From Lasiosphaeris hirsuta (Eukaryota > Ascomycota > Sordariomycetes > Sordariales > Lasiosphaeriaceae), in NCBI GenBank assembly GCA_030549175.1, contig JAUKUA010000001.1:5642001-5706000 (forward strand): a stretch of 64,000 nt of DNA. The letters run 5' to 3'. The notes below the pieces were generated by a model that was not told where the DNA came from, did no database searches, and saw nothing but the letters and a program-made list of their open reading frames with translations. Position 1 is the stretch's first letter, and the number at the start of each line of letters is the position of its first letter. Below are positions 37,768 to 48,631 of this stretch, one piece after another. The translations under genes were made by a program, and so were the position numbers.

Positions 37768-38152
37768 CTAAAGAGTGACATCGAGGACTAGGCTGACGTC
37801 CTGTACATTCGACCCGGCAAGATCTTCGAGAACCGGAATGAGATCCAGTAGCTCGTTGTCGTGCGCGTCCGAGAACCAACTACTGATTGGAACAGCGTGT
37901 TGTGGGTGGAAGATATATGAGGTCGGAGAGTTGTCAATGATGATTGTGTCTTTCAGGTCGCGGCCAACCTGTGACAGATCCTTCACATAGTTCCCTTGGT
38001 GGTTGTAGCAACTCTCTCGGAACAGCCTGTGATGGACAACCTTATGGATATCCAGCTGGTCGAGGAGTGGGTCGCCGTACTAGGGGCTGTCAACATTGTG
38101 TCCAGATTCTGGTGTTCAGAGGTGGGCATCATACCTTAGATACCGACGCTGT
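37768..38152 (-). pseudogene. 3' fragment of a PSR1/NIF (FCP1-like) phosphatase gene
   Basis: The last exon, 38079-37768, encodes 103 residues that match the C-terminal half of the Psr1/SCP-type HAD phosphatase domain: [20 protein letters not shown], then the HAD motif III region IIIDNSP, then [15 protein letters not shown] and the end SLVLDVTL. A 55-bp intron (38134-38080) with good splice sites precedes it. Upstream of that only TASVSK (38152-38135) still matches. Beyond this the expected sequence is lost, an in-frame TAA lies at 38221-38219, and the catalytic DLDETLV motif is not found anywhere upstream in the gene-free DNA to 39483. The intact intron shows that this is a DNA-level fragment and not a retrocopy. 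It is either a truncated duplicate or a gene whose 5' part has decayed. Confidence 0.75.
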
Positions 38153-39483
38153 AACGTCCCGACGCCGCAGGAGCTCGAGAGGGAGACGCACCACACAATG
38201 GCCCTCTGGGCTATGGTGTTACCTGGGGAGTACCTAGGTAGATTGTTGATAGTTGCCTTCCCCGGAACAGCCCCGCATCTGCTTCCGTTCTGCAGCGGGT
38301 GACGATCCGCATACCGCCCCGGAACGCGCGCGCTACACTACCTCGCACACGGCTCACTTCAAGACCCGTTGCAAATCCCGCAGGTCCCCCGGGCCGACGC
38401 CTTCAAATGTCAAGAACAAACCGTGTTGATGCTTACCAAACGGTATGTACAAGTAGGGTTGGTGCTCCAGTCAATTTTGAGTTTGACGGCTCGCGAACTC
38501 GCAAACCCTCCCCGATAGGGACACCTCAGAGTTGGTACAAAGTATACCTAGCAAGAAAATCAGTTATCAATGACAGGTAATTCGTACCCGCAGTCAATTC
38601 ATATTAAAACCACACCAGTTTTGGTTGGTGTATGTTTATACTTTAACCCAGGGATGGCGTTGATACCGGTTCCGTCGAAACACAGCTCCAGCTTTGCAAC
38701 TGCCCGAATGGACCTCCGTGTTGCACTGTATGCGGTGCCTCTAGGCGCCTAGGGAAACCACCACAATCTCTGACAACTGAAATGGGTTCTCGGAGCGGCT
38801 GATTGGAAGATCTGAGAGCAGAGGCCCTAGACTCCACCAGGTAGCTTGATTTGAGTCCTGCTAGGCCTCAATTAGACCTTCTGGGATCGATGACGTTAGT
38901 CCATAGGTTGCTGCTGCAGGCGGCCGCTGCTGTGGCTCACGCTGGGGGCCACGGGCCACACGACGATGGATAGATGCGGCACCTGAGGGCACTACCTCGG
39001 GATGTTCACTCACATAGAACCCCCCGAATGCAGCGTTCACATGCCACTGCTTCGCACCTCCTCCACGGACACCTCCAACGTTCTCGTCCAGCCTTAGCAA
39101 TCGCGCCAGTCCGCAACTTGCGATTTGCAATAATGCTTCGAGCTGTCCGCATAGATAACCGTCGTTTTAATCCTTCGATGATCATTACTGACGCTTCTTA
39201 ACACAGCCCCGTCCCCCGCCATGTTAGCCCCAGTTCAGTTCCAAACCATCCGCGTTACCACGAGTTGCCACGAGTCGTTGCGGTGGGAAGCCTGTGTTTG
39301 ACACTCCCAGCTGCTGATGCTGTTGCACACATCAAAGACCATATTGAATTGTTGCCGTCTGCATCCCGCGAAACTGAACCGACTACACGCTTTACTCGCC
39401 AATGCTGATGGGATAGCACCCTTGATCCCGAAGGACTCGGGATAACGCTTGAAACCGTACAGCTCAACCACGCGCACATCATC
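38153..39483. other. Gene-free region between phosphatase relic and ABC transporter
   Basis: I found no gene. The expected upstream exons of the phosphatase relic are absent here. The final few hundred bases should be the ABC transporter promoter. Confidence 0.45.
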
Positions 39484-42065
39484 ATGGCCACACAGTCAAC
39501 TTTACGCCACTCGGCCGCTGAGGAGGCCCTCGCTGCCTTTTTCGAAAAGTACAGCACCCTCATTCGCACTCGTCTGCGCAGCACAACCAAGACAGCACGC
39601 CTCCTCGCGACTCTTGCGCTCGCAACATCCATCATCTTAGCCGGCGAAGGAAGCCGACGTTGGTGGAAATCCAAGCGCGCTGAAAAAGAGCAAGGCCTGA
39701 AGTTGGTGCGGACCAACTCATGGCTGCATAACAAGGATGGTTCGCGCACCATCTTCGTCCCCTACAAGGACGGCACCTCCAAGGTGGTGATCCATGAAAC
39801 CAAGCCACTCACATTCGAGGCCCATCGCCGCCTGTTTCTTAACCCCCCGAGGGTATCCGGCCTTGGTGACGGGCATGTCCCGTCCGCGCAAACCAAGCCC
39901 GGGCTCAACCTAGCCTTCCTTCACCAATTTCTGAGCCTAATGAGCATCATGATACCCCGCTGGAATAGCAAGGAGGCCGGCCTGTTAGTGAGCCACGGTG
40001 CTTTCCTGATGCTTCGCACTTATCTCTCTCTCGTTGTTGCACGACTAGATGGTGAGATTGTGCGTGATCTTGTTGCCGGTAACGGAAAGCTATTCCTCTG
40101 GGGCCTCGCCAAGTGGTGCGGCCTCGGGGGGTTCGCATCATATACCAATGCAATGATCAAGTTTCTCGAGTCCAAAGTTTCTATCGCCTTCCGGACACGT
40201 CTCACGCGCTATATTCACGACTTGTATCTGAACGATAACTTGAACTATTACAAGTTATCCAACCTGGATGGTGGAGTTGGGCAGGGAGCAGACCAATTCA
40301 TCACTCAGGATCTCACATTATTCTGCGCCGCCGCGGCGAACCTCTACTCGTCTCTTGGAAAGCCATTTGTCGATATCTGTGTCTTCAACTACCAGCTGTA
40401 TCGCTCGCTCGGACCGCTTGCCTTGACTGGACTCCTGAGCAACTATTTCCTGACGGCAAGCATCCTTCGGAGGTTATCTCCGCCATTCGGGAAGCTCAAG
40501 GCTGTAGAGGGGCGGAAAGAGGGTGATTTCAGGAGTCTGCATGCACGGCTCATCGCAAATGCAGAAGAGGTGGCTTTCTACGGCGGTGCCGAGATGGAAA
40601 AAACGTTTTTGAATAAAGAGTTCAAGTCGCTCAAAAACTGGATGGAGGGCATCTACATGCTCAAAATCCGATACAACATCCTAGAAGACTTTATCCTAAA
40701 GTACAGTTGGAGTGCCTATGGCTATCTACTATCATCTCTCCCCGTCTTCCTTCCAGCATGGGGAGGGCTCGGGGGAACGTCTGAGCGCATAGAGCACAGC
40801 GAGAAGTTTGGACGCGAGAGGGCCCGCATGAAGGACTTCATCACAAATAAGCGGCTTATGCTATCGCTCGCGGACGCCGGCGGCCGAATGATGTACTCCA
40901 TCAAAGACCTTTCGGAACTGGCAGGTCATACCAGCCGTGTCTACACCCTGATCTCGACCCTACACAGGGTTCACGCTAACTCATACTACGTCCGGGGGCG
41001 CGAAAATGAGCTCTATTCGCTTTCGGATGTCCAAGGAACCATCCAGAAGGGCTTTGATGGTGTTCGGCTTGAAAACGTGCCCATTGTGGCCCCGGGGCTG
41101 TGGCCACAGGGAGGTGATGAGCTGATTGAGTCGCTGTCTATGATGATCCGTAGGGGTGATCATCTCCTGGTAAGTCTGACTACAGTCTGTGACTTAGACA
41201 CGTGACTAACACGAGCATGGTAGATTTCAGGTCCTAACGGAGTCGGCAAAAGTGCGATTGCCAGGGTAATTGCCGGACTCTGGCCGGTGTATCGGGGGTT
41301 GGTGAGCCGGCCGAAGCAGAATGGCGAGGACGGCATCATGTTTCTCCCTCAGCGGCCATATCTCAGCATCGGAACGCTTCGCGACCAAGTCATCTACCCA
41401 GATGGCGAAGCTGACATGAGTGATAAGCGGAAGACCGAGTATGATTTGAAGCGCGCCTTGGAACAGGCGCGTCTCGGCTACCTGCCTGACCGGGAAGGGG
41501 GTGGGATACTAGAAAGGAGTGGAAAGACGTGCTTAGCGGAGGTGAGAAACAAAGACTGGCCATCGCTCGACTGCTCTACCATGAACCCCAGTACGCTTTC
41601 ATTGATGAGGGCACCAGCGCCGTCTCGAGTGATGTCGAGGGGCTGCTTTACGAGACGTGCAAGGAGAAGGGAATCAGTAAGTTTGAATCTGCCATTGTAC
41701 ACGCCTAGCAGTCGCTGACATACCGGGGAAGCATTGATCACCATATCAACCCGAGCCTCGCTCAAAAAGTATCACACATACAACCTAGTTCTCGGAATGG
41801 GTGAGGGGGGGACGAATGTGAGCTCCAGCGCATTGGGACAGAGAGGGAAAAGATGCATGTCGAACGCGAGCTACAGGACTTGCGCGAACGTCTCTCTCAG
41901 GTTGAGCAGTGGAAGGCACGCCGCGAGGAGATTGAAAAGGAGTTGGGTAAGGTTTGGGTCGAGGGCGGTGATGATCTGACACCACCACCGTACGTGGAGA
42001 AGGTGAAGGAGAAGGAGAGTGGAGGGGAAACTGAGGCGTCACAAGAGGCAATGCCGAATCAATAG
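39484..42065 (+). CDS. Peroxisomal ABC half-transporter (ABCD family, Pxa1/Pxa2 type), two apparent frameshifts
   Basis: ABCD half-transporters dimerise to import long-chain acyl-CoA into peroxisomes for beta-oxidation. Exons: 39484-41169, 41224-41676 and 41732-42065, about 824 residues if the frame were intact. The N-terminal membrane domain has the ABCD EAA-like stretch ([11 protein letters not shown]). Walker [17 protein letters not shown] signature, Walker [13 protein letters not shown] and the [10 protein letters not shown] switch region are present, then a C-terminal coiled coil ([16 protein letters not shown]). The frame breaks twice. A base is missing near 41496-41503 in the G5 run before the expected tryptophan, and another near 41805-41811 in a G7 run after LVLGMGE. 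All residues around both breaks match the family in the shifted frame, and no intron of usable length repairs either. Sequencing error in G runs or recent inactivation are both possible. I cannot tell Pxa1 from Pxa2. Confidence 0.85.
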
Positions 42066-43898
42066 TCCATGCGTCACGTACATGCCGCGAATTGATGGCT
42101 TCTGGGTACACAAAGCTTGAGCAAGGTGCACACTTCGCCCAAAGGCACCATGTCCGAGGGACTTGGTAATTACACTTGTAGGCTTTGTTGAAGATGCCGA
42201 TTTTCCGCAAGCCACCTAGGTCTTTAGCGTGATGACAATCCAATGATCGCCGTCTTTTTCCTCCTACCACAAACATCATTCTGTTCCTGCAGAGATCACC
42301 TTGCGGACAGCACGGTGTAGATATCGAAGCGTGTAGTGTCTTCAGGAGCTTTGGCACTTGAGCCAAGTAGAGTTGCCATGGCACGAGCGCCATCACATGG
42401 ACGCGCATGCGCACGATTTGCTTGTTGGCATGCGAACCATGGATTTCCAATGATGGGTGGTGATAACGAGACTGAAGCAGCGAGTAGGTAGGGGGGGCTA
42501 AGGGGTGATGCGATGTGACAATCGTTCAGCTGCAACGTCTTGACTGAGCAGATTGGAAGCTGAGACAAATCAGGATCAATAGAGGGTTGCTACCACATGT
42601 GATGCTTCATGGATGCCTATAAGGTTATGTGGAAATATTATTGATAGTATTGGTTTGTTGCTTGATTGAGAATCCACCAGGTTTAGCCAAGCTTAGAGGC
42701 AACAACGGCGCCTTCGGAGTTCGAGATTCAGCTGTTGGCAAACGCGCCCGCCGAATCTCATGGATGTAAAGCCCACCAGGTAGGTATGAGTTACAGTTGC
42801 TACAGTCACGTTGCGCGAGTGAGCAAGACTACCACTATACGAGATATAGAACCAGGCAGCTAGGTATACCAACAGCCGCGAGACCTGAACCAGCCCTGAC
42901 GTGATTCCGTAGACTACCCATGTACCGAGGTAGATGACCAGGCCAATACAATAGTAGTATTCCCCATGGATGTGCGGTAAACCAAGCCCTGTGCTAAAAG
43001 CAGGAGGGGACAAGGATGTCATGGCTGGAGAGAGGAGCTGCTTCAAGGCCGCCAGAGAAATGTTAGCTGCCCTCTTCCCTTCTTCCTCCATAGGCTCCTA
43101 CCACAAGCAAGGAGCAGAGGAATCAACAATCCTCGACTCGTTACTTCGTAACGGGGTTAAATTCATGATTCCACTCTTTTGCCAACTAGTTTAGTCAGTC
43201 CATTCGTTCTGGGCTCTTGGAAAGCACATCAATCCCCGGCATTTGCTGCAGGTCTGGCTTGACTCAGTGAGATACAAACACATGTGGAAATAATCGTCCC
43301 TGTCCTATCAACTTTTAGAAGGTTCAGATTCGGGTGTTTAAGTTGTTTGCTGATATTTCACAGCATCTCATGTTGTGTCACAGAAGGAAGAGAACACGGG
43401 TGGATGCGGACCTGACCTCCTGCCTTCTTCACTACCTTACCTTGGTAAAGGCCTCGCAAATACATTCCTTCCAGCCCATCTCTCCAGGTCTCGCTTCCAA
43501 CAACTCATATATGCTCACTTGAATTACTAAGGTGGCTGATGTGGCCTATGGCAGCCTGTGTTTTACTTCATCGCATGCCCTCTAGTTGACACAAACAGCG
43601 AAACACGATGTCTCAAAACAACAATGACGATCACGCAAAACGACATTCGGCGGGGGCAGCTGGCTGAGCACACTTCCCCACCAATGCGCTTGCCAAACGG
43701 CTACTCCCTCGTCCTCATATGCAGCTCAGCATAGTAAATAGTACCTAATTCTGAGCTTTCGACGCTTTTGTCGTCAATCAAGGCGTCACAAAGGTCGTTG
43801 TCGGGGCATCCTTGTCAGCTGCAGCCCAGGCGGCCCTGACGAGCGAGATAGGAGCCATGGCGGGTGTTTCCCTGCTCCCCCCCTTTCGCCGCATCGAA

Positions 43899-43941
43899 TT
43901 AGCCAGAGGCTGTGGTTGGCCAAAGGTAACATCAGGCTAAA
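43899..43941. promoter_or_regulatory. Candidate XlnR/Xyr1 site pair (GGCTAA in both orientations)
   Basis: TTAGCC at 43899-43904 and GGCTAAA at 43935-43941 form an inverted pair about 1.2 kb upstream of the reductase ATG. GGCTAA is the core of the fungal xylanase regulator site. Six-base matches are common by chance. Confidence 0.25.
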
Positions 43942-44806
43942 TGGCTCGCATGCCGGGTTACCGGGTCAAGCCAGCCCTCGGGCTCCAGTGGACCCCCAGA
44001 CACGGTCAAAGTTCATCTCCATTGCCGGGATCTGGAGGGAAGCCACGTTGACAATGCCAATGGTGCCATCTCGCTGGGCCAGACAAAGCACGCGGGCTTC
44101 AAGAGACAAGAGACAAGCATGAGATGCCAGCCTGGCACGCAATATGTGCGAGTCCGATACTTGAGTCTTGAAGCAGTAGCTCGGGCTGGCCATTGGCGCA
44201 AGGAACCAGCGGAGAATTAAGCATGCGGCTAGAGCAGGCAACTCATGAGCGATGCTGCCACGCTACCCGTGCTTGCGCTGTGCAACCCTCAAAAGTCGAC
44301 AATTCTTCGACAGAGTCAAGATACCCGTTAGAACCGCACAAATGGGGCGCTCAGCACAGGGCCCACTGCCTTGGCTCTATGTCGGCGGATGTGAAAAGCC
44401 TTTTGTTGTTTACCCATGCCAATCAGTGTGAGCATGTTCAGCAGATTCGGCAAGGCAGCCGCTCTCCGAGCTGCTCGACCCTGGCCATGGGCCAGTAGAA
44501 CCACTCGATTTTTCCACGGCAACGAGAACTCGGACAGAGGACATGCAACCCAGGCGTTCCCGCCAGGCGAGCCTGTCCCTGGACCATGGCTCCCCTAGCC
44601 CCCTCACCCCGCTGTGTGCTGGCGTTTTGCTGTGGTATGACGGCGGAAGAGGGCCTTGGAAGGGGGTGAGGGAGGGGACCACGGCCTGAGCTGCTGGACG
44701 ACTGGAGTCCAGGCGGGACGGAATGACCAGCGGCACATCATCTAGATGAAGCGCGAAACGGTGCAGAATGGATAAGAGCTACTAGCTTGGTGGTGTCCCC
44801 CCCCCC

Positions 44807-44816
44807 CTAGCCGGAG
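44807..44816. promoter_or_regulatory. Overlapping GGCTAG / SYGGRG motif near the TATA box
   Basis: CTAGCC (GGCTAG on the minus strand) at 44807-44812 overlaps CCGGAG at 44811-44816, which fits the CreA consensus SYGGRG. It lies about 25 bp upstream of the TATA box. The arrangement would suit induction by xylose and repression by glucose. Inference only. Confidence 0.3.
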
Positions 44817-44840
44817 GAAAGCCATTCGGGGCGTGGTCAT

Positions 44841-44847
44841 TATAAAT
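44841..44847 (+). promoter_or_regulatory. TATA box of the aldo-keto reductase gene
   Basis: TATAAAT lies 269 bp upstream of the start codon, predicting a transcription start near 44870 and a 5' UTR of about 240 nt before splicing. Confidence 0.6.
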
Positions 44848-44954
44848 ACCACTCAGAGCTCCCCGATGTCCACGTCTGTTTCGGCTGATCCGCCTTGAAC
44901 TCTATACATCTTATACCCTCTCACAGCCATCCGAGACCAAGTAACACGTCGAGA

Positions 44955-45057
44955 GTGAGCCTGCCTCCTTCCTTTGCCCTTGGAGTCTCCAACCCAGGCG
45001 CAAAAGCCCATCTCTATTGCCCGATGGGACGCGAGAGGCTAACAGTGTGGTCAGCAG
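44955..45057 (+). other. Predicted 5' UTR intron of the aldo-keto reductase gene
   Basis: A GTGAGC donor at 44955 and a GCAG acceptor ending at 45057, with a CTAAC branch-like sequence 15-20 nt before the acceptor, outline a 103-bp intron. Splicing would remove an upstream ATG at 45024 that opens a 27-codon frame ending just 2 nt before the main start. Confidence 0.5.
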
Positions 45058-45109
45058 ATAGCTCGCTTCAACAAAACATCCCCCGACAGAAACAACACAA
45101 GAGATAAAA

Positions 45110-46490
45110 ATGGTCCAGGTTCCCAGCATCAAGCTTAGCAGCGGCTATGACATGCCCCAGGTGGGCTTCGGCCTGTGGAAGGTCGATAACGCGATCGCCG
45201 CCAAAACTGTCTACGAGGCCATCAAGGCTGGCTACCGTCTCTTCGATGGCGCATGTGGTAAGTCGCTGTGCCTGCTGCCTGTTTCCCTTCTCCCTCCTGC
45301 TGGTTTGCCCCAACTCCACGCCGAAGACGGCGACGCATGGGAGTGCCGGCTCGGTCCACAGCCCACGAGATTAGACGCGGTCTGCTCGAGGCCAAGCTCA
45401 ATGGCACATGGAGGGGCACTCGGGGCGCATTGAAAAACTACTACCCCGCCCCCTCTTCCCCTCCCCCACCTTGTCGCTGCCGTGGGTCTGGATCCAGAAC
45501 CCCTGTCGGCCTTTCGGGTCATTGTCATGGCTATGGAGATGGGCACCGCAGGCCGCCAAGCTTTTGCTCTTGTAACAACGGCTGACATTTCATGCAGACT
45601 ACGGCAATGAGGTTGAGTGCGGCCAGGGCGTTGCCCAGGCTATCAAAGAGGGTATTGTCACACGTGAGGAGCTCTTCATCGTCTCCAAGCTCTGGAACAC
45701 ATTTCACGACGGCGAGCGTGTCGAGCCCATCGTCAAGAAGCAGCTTGCTGACTGGGGAGTTGACTACTTTGATCTCTACCTGATTCATTTCCCCGTCGCG
45801 CTCGAGTATGTCGACCCTTCGGTGCGCTACCCCCCTGGCTGGCACTACGAGGGCGACGAGATTCGCCCCAGCAAGGCCACCATCCAGGAGACGTGGACCG
45901 CTTTCGAGAGCCTCGTCGCAAAGGGTCACGCTAGGAGCATTGGTATTTCCAACTTCCAGGCCCAGCTCATCTACGACCTGCTCCGGTACGCCAAGATCCG
46001 CCCGGCTACCCTGCAGATCGAGCACCACCCGTATCTCGTCCAGCAGGAGCTTCTCAACCTGGCCAAGAGGGAGGGTATTGCCGTCACAGCCTATAGCTCG
46101 TTCGGCCCCGCCAGCTTCCTCGAGTTCAACATGTCGCATGCCTCCAAGCTGACGCCCCTCATCGAGGATGATGGCATCAAGGCGATTGCCGCCAAGTACA
46201 ACAAGGACGCGTCCCAGGTCCTCCTCCGCTGGGCCACCCAGCGTGGCCTTGCCATCATCCCCAAGAGCACCCGCGTGTCCTTGATGGTCTCTAACCTGAG
46301 CTCCGTCGAGTTCGACCTCTCCGAGAAGGACATTGCCACCATCTCTGCCCTCGACCGGGGTATCCGCTTCAACCAGCCATCCAACGTGAGTCCCCTCCTC
46401 TTCGAATGATAATTGCACATTGAGACGAGACTGACCCGGGCTTACGAACCATAGTACTTCCCCACTGAGCTCCTCTGGATCTTTGGTTAA
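45110..46490 (+). CDS. xyl1: Xylose-reductase-type aldo-keto reductase
   Basis: NAD(P)H-dependent reductase of the AKR2 xylose reductase group; it would reduce D-xylose to xylitol, the first step of the fungal pentose pathway. Three exons, 45110-45257, 45598-46385 and 46455-46490, give 323 residues, the normal length. The catalytic tetrad is complete: Asp46 in RLFDG, Tyr51 in DYGNE, Lys80 in SKLWN and His113 in LIHFP. The xylose reductase hallmarks [12 protein letters not shown] and QIEHHPYL are present. The coenzyme loop reads [10 protein letters not shown]: the Lys that contacts the NADP phosphate is kept, but the usual Asn two residues on is Thr and the usual Arg is Leu. This may alter coenzyme preference or mark a paralogue. 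The first intron is long (340 bp). Confidence 0.9.
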
Positions 46491-47346
46491 ATGTCCTCCT
46501 GGAACCAAGGCAAGGAACGGAAGAGGGGATGAGAGGGGGAAAGAGGAGAGAGACCTTCCACCACCTCACACGGATCCAGGTGTCATATCCCTTTACCCAT
46601 GGGAGAAAAGCCTGGGACCCTCATGGAGACCCGCTGGGCTCCACTGATACGACTCGACTCCACGACGTGGGCAGTTTTTACTGGCAGGAGGCGTGAGGAC
46701 TACCTAGTGTACCCCTTATCTTCTGCCGGTGTGGGTGGTGAGGGGAAGGGATGATGAAATGATAATTATTAGCGGCCATAGAGTCACCGCCTTGGCTTTT
46801 CATGAAGTGTATATTGGGGCCTCCAGACATTCTTCCAATACAATATTTTCCACATGCATGTATTCAGAGTAGCGAGGAAACCATAATGTTCGGGCGACCG
46901 AATTCTAGTGTATTCTCGAGACACATTCCAACATGTCCAACATGAAACCACCTTCCACTCCCTGGAACATATACCCACTTGCCTTGCCAGAATCAACCCG
47001 ATAGGCCTCTCCGGGTCCAGAAGCTTGTGAGTTGTTGCCAAAAGGCCGCCGAGGAGAACAAGCTGGAGGGCGGCGACAGATGGGAAATCCCAAACATTCG
47101 AAAAACAATCGCTATCTACCGATGACCCACCGATGTCCCTTTACACCAAAACTCAATGATACCTCCATATTCATCCGAAGCATCAGACCTTCGCCCCTCA
47201 GACCATGTCACACAAAACAAAACACAGCAATAAGTATAGCGCCGTGCCATGCAACCTCCAACTCGAACTCCAGCTCCACTCCCGCCGTGTAATGACTCCC
47301 CGGTTCAGTATTGAACACACAGAAGTTCATTTAATGCCGACAAATC
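46491..47346. other. Convergent intergenic region AKR-sds22
   Basis: This is the shared 3' flank of two converging genes. I see no further feature. Confidence 0.5.
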
Positions 47347-48631
47347 CTAGGATGTTCGTACAAAAGCTGTCGGCCGGGTTAGTTAACCACCTCACGTAAG
47401 GGTGGGACGGGGGTAGACATACTGGCATCGATTTGCTGGACTTGCGGCAACGCCAACCGCACCTTATTCCTATACAGCGCTGGCCCCCGAAGCTGCAGCG
47501 GGTTACCCTCAAAGTAGACGGTGGTCAGGCCCTTCTTGTCGCCCAGCTCGCGCTCAACCTCGGCGAAGTCGCCAATGAGGTTGTAGCTTGCCCATAGCTC
47601 CTCAAGTTTGACCAGAGGACCGAGCCCCTTAAGGCTTGCGATCTTGTTGTTGGACACCTCGAGCACGTGCAATCTCGTGTTATGCTCGAGCCCCTCAAGC
47701 GACTCTAGCGCGTTGTGCGATATGTAGAGCTCCTCGAGCTGCGGTACTTCTTTTAGGGGCGACAAGTCGCGGATGCGGTTAGACTGGATGCTCAGTAACC
47801 TCAAGTTTGGCAACCCGTTTCCGAGGCCGCGGAGCTCTGTGATTTTGTTCTTGGCTACCCAGAGTTCTTCAAGCGCCGTGAGGGATTCGAGATTTTCCAG
47901 CTCGCGGATGCGGTTGGAGCCCAGCTCGAGGCTGCGGAGTTTGGTGAGTCCTTCAAGGCCCTCAATCTTGGAGATCTTGTTGGACACGAAGAACATGTCT
48001 GTCAAGTTCTTGAGATGGCCGATGTGCTTGATGTGCTTGATCTTGTTGAAGCTGAGATCAAGACTCGTCAGGTTGGTCAGATCATCGAGGCCGCGGATAT
48101 GCGAAATGAGGTTGTCGTAGAGGTCGAGATCCTGCAGCGTACCGGCTACACCGGAAAGACCCTCGATATCCTGAATCAGGTTCTGGCGCAGGCAGATACG
48201 TGCAACCTTTTCGAAGCGCTCGAGCTTTAGAGCGGAGATAGACCGTATCCGCGAGTGGGTGCAGATGATCTCGTCCGTGTCAAGAGGTTCACCGTCAAGG
48301 AGATCTAGACACAAGAGCATAATATTAGCAGCTGGCGCATTTCGTGCTACACGCGAAAGATCTCAAGGGAATGAGACAGCTCTTTCTTACCCTCGTCGGC
48401 TGCCACTTCTTCTCCGGGAACAACATTGTACTCGTCCGAATACTCCGGGTCAGACAGAGCCTCCGGATTTGCTAGGACGGCGCTTTTTGGCACTCGAAGT
48501 TTCCCGTCCCAGCCCTTGCTGTTCCTGAGGCCGGGGCTTGACTCACCGTCGTGCCGGGGAGATGGATTATCATCGACAAGCTCGATGTGGTGACCTGGTG
48601 AGCGGTTGCCTTCTTTCAGTGAGCCGGGCAT
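47347..48631 (-). CDS. sds22: Protein phosphatase 1 regulatory subunit Sds22
   Basis: Sds22 is a conserved nuclear and cytoplasmic partner of PP1 that helps assemble the holoenzyme and is required for mitotic exit. I read three exons: 48631-48391, 48304-47423 and 47366-47347, giving 380 residues. About eleven SDS22-type 22-residue leucine-rich repeats run from near residue 98 to the end (for example LTSLDLSFNKIKHI, LRSLELGSNRIREL). They end in an LRR cap, GNPLQLRGPALYRNKVRLALPQVQQIDATFVR. The final 20-nt exon is supported because it turns an unrelated tail into the family ending (IDATFVRTS) through a gtatgt donor and a CTAAC branch point. The N-terminal 80 residues are acidic and disordered. 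Confidence 0.95.

Larger units (their letters stand above)
42066..44954. other. Gene-poor region and promoter of the aldo-keto reductase gene
   Basis: No gene is supported between the ABC transporter and the reductase's transcribed region. A 132-codon ATG frame on the minus strand (43091-42693) has a hydrophobic part but no recognisable family. The right end holds a TATA box and candidate carbon-regulator sites. Confidence 0.45.

Noticed and set aside
41500..41537. A 36-nt GT...AG intron that might explain the ABC transporter break
   Set aside because: Its length is a multiple of three, so it does not fix the frame, and it would delete the conserved WKDVLS residues.
42693..43091. 132-codon minus-strand ATG frame with a hydrophobic middle
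   Set aside because: No recognisable family, and the length is within chance expectation.
29241..46490. creB and xylose reductase as a functional carbon-use cluster
   Set aside because: They are 13 kb apart with unrelated housekeeping genes between them; no shared promoter or other pathway genes.
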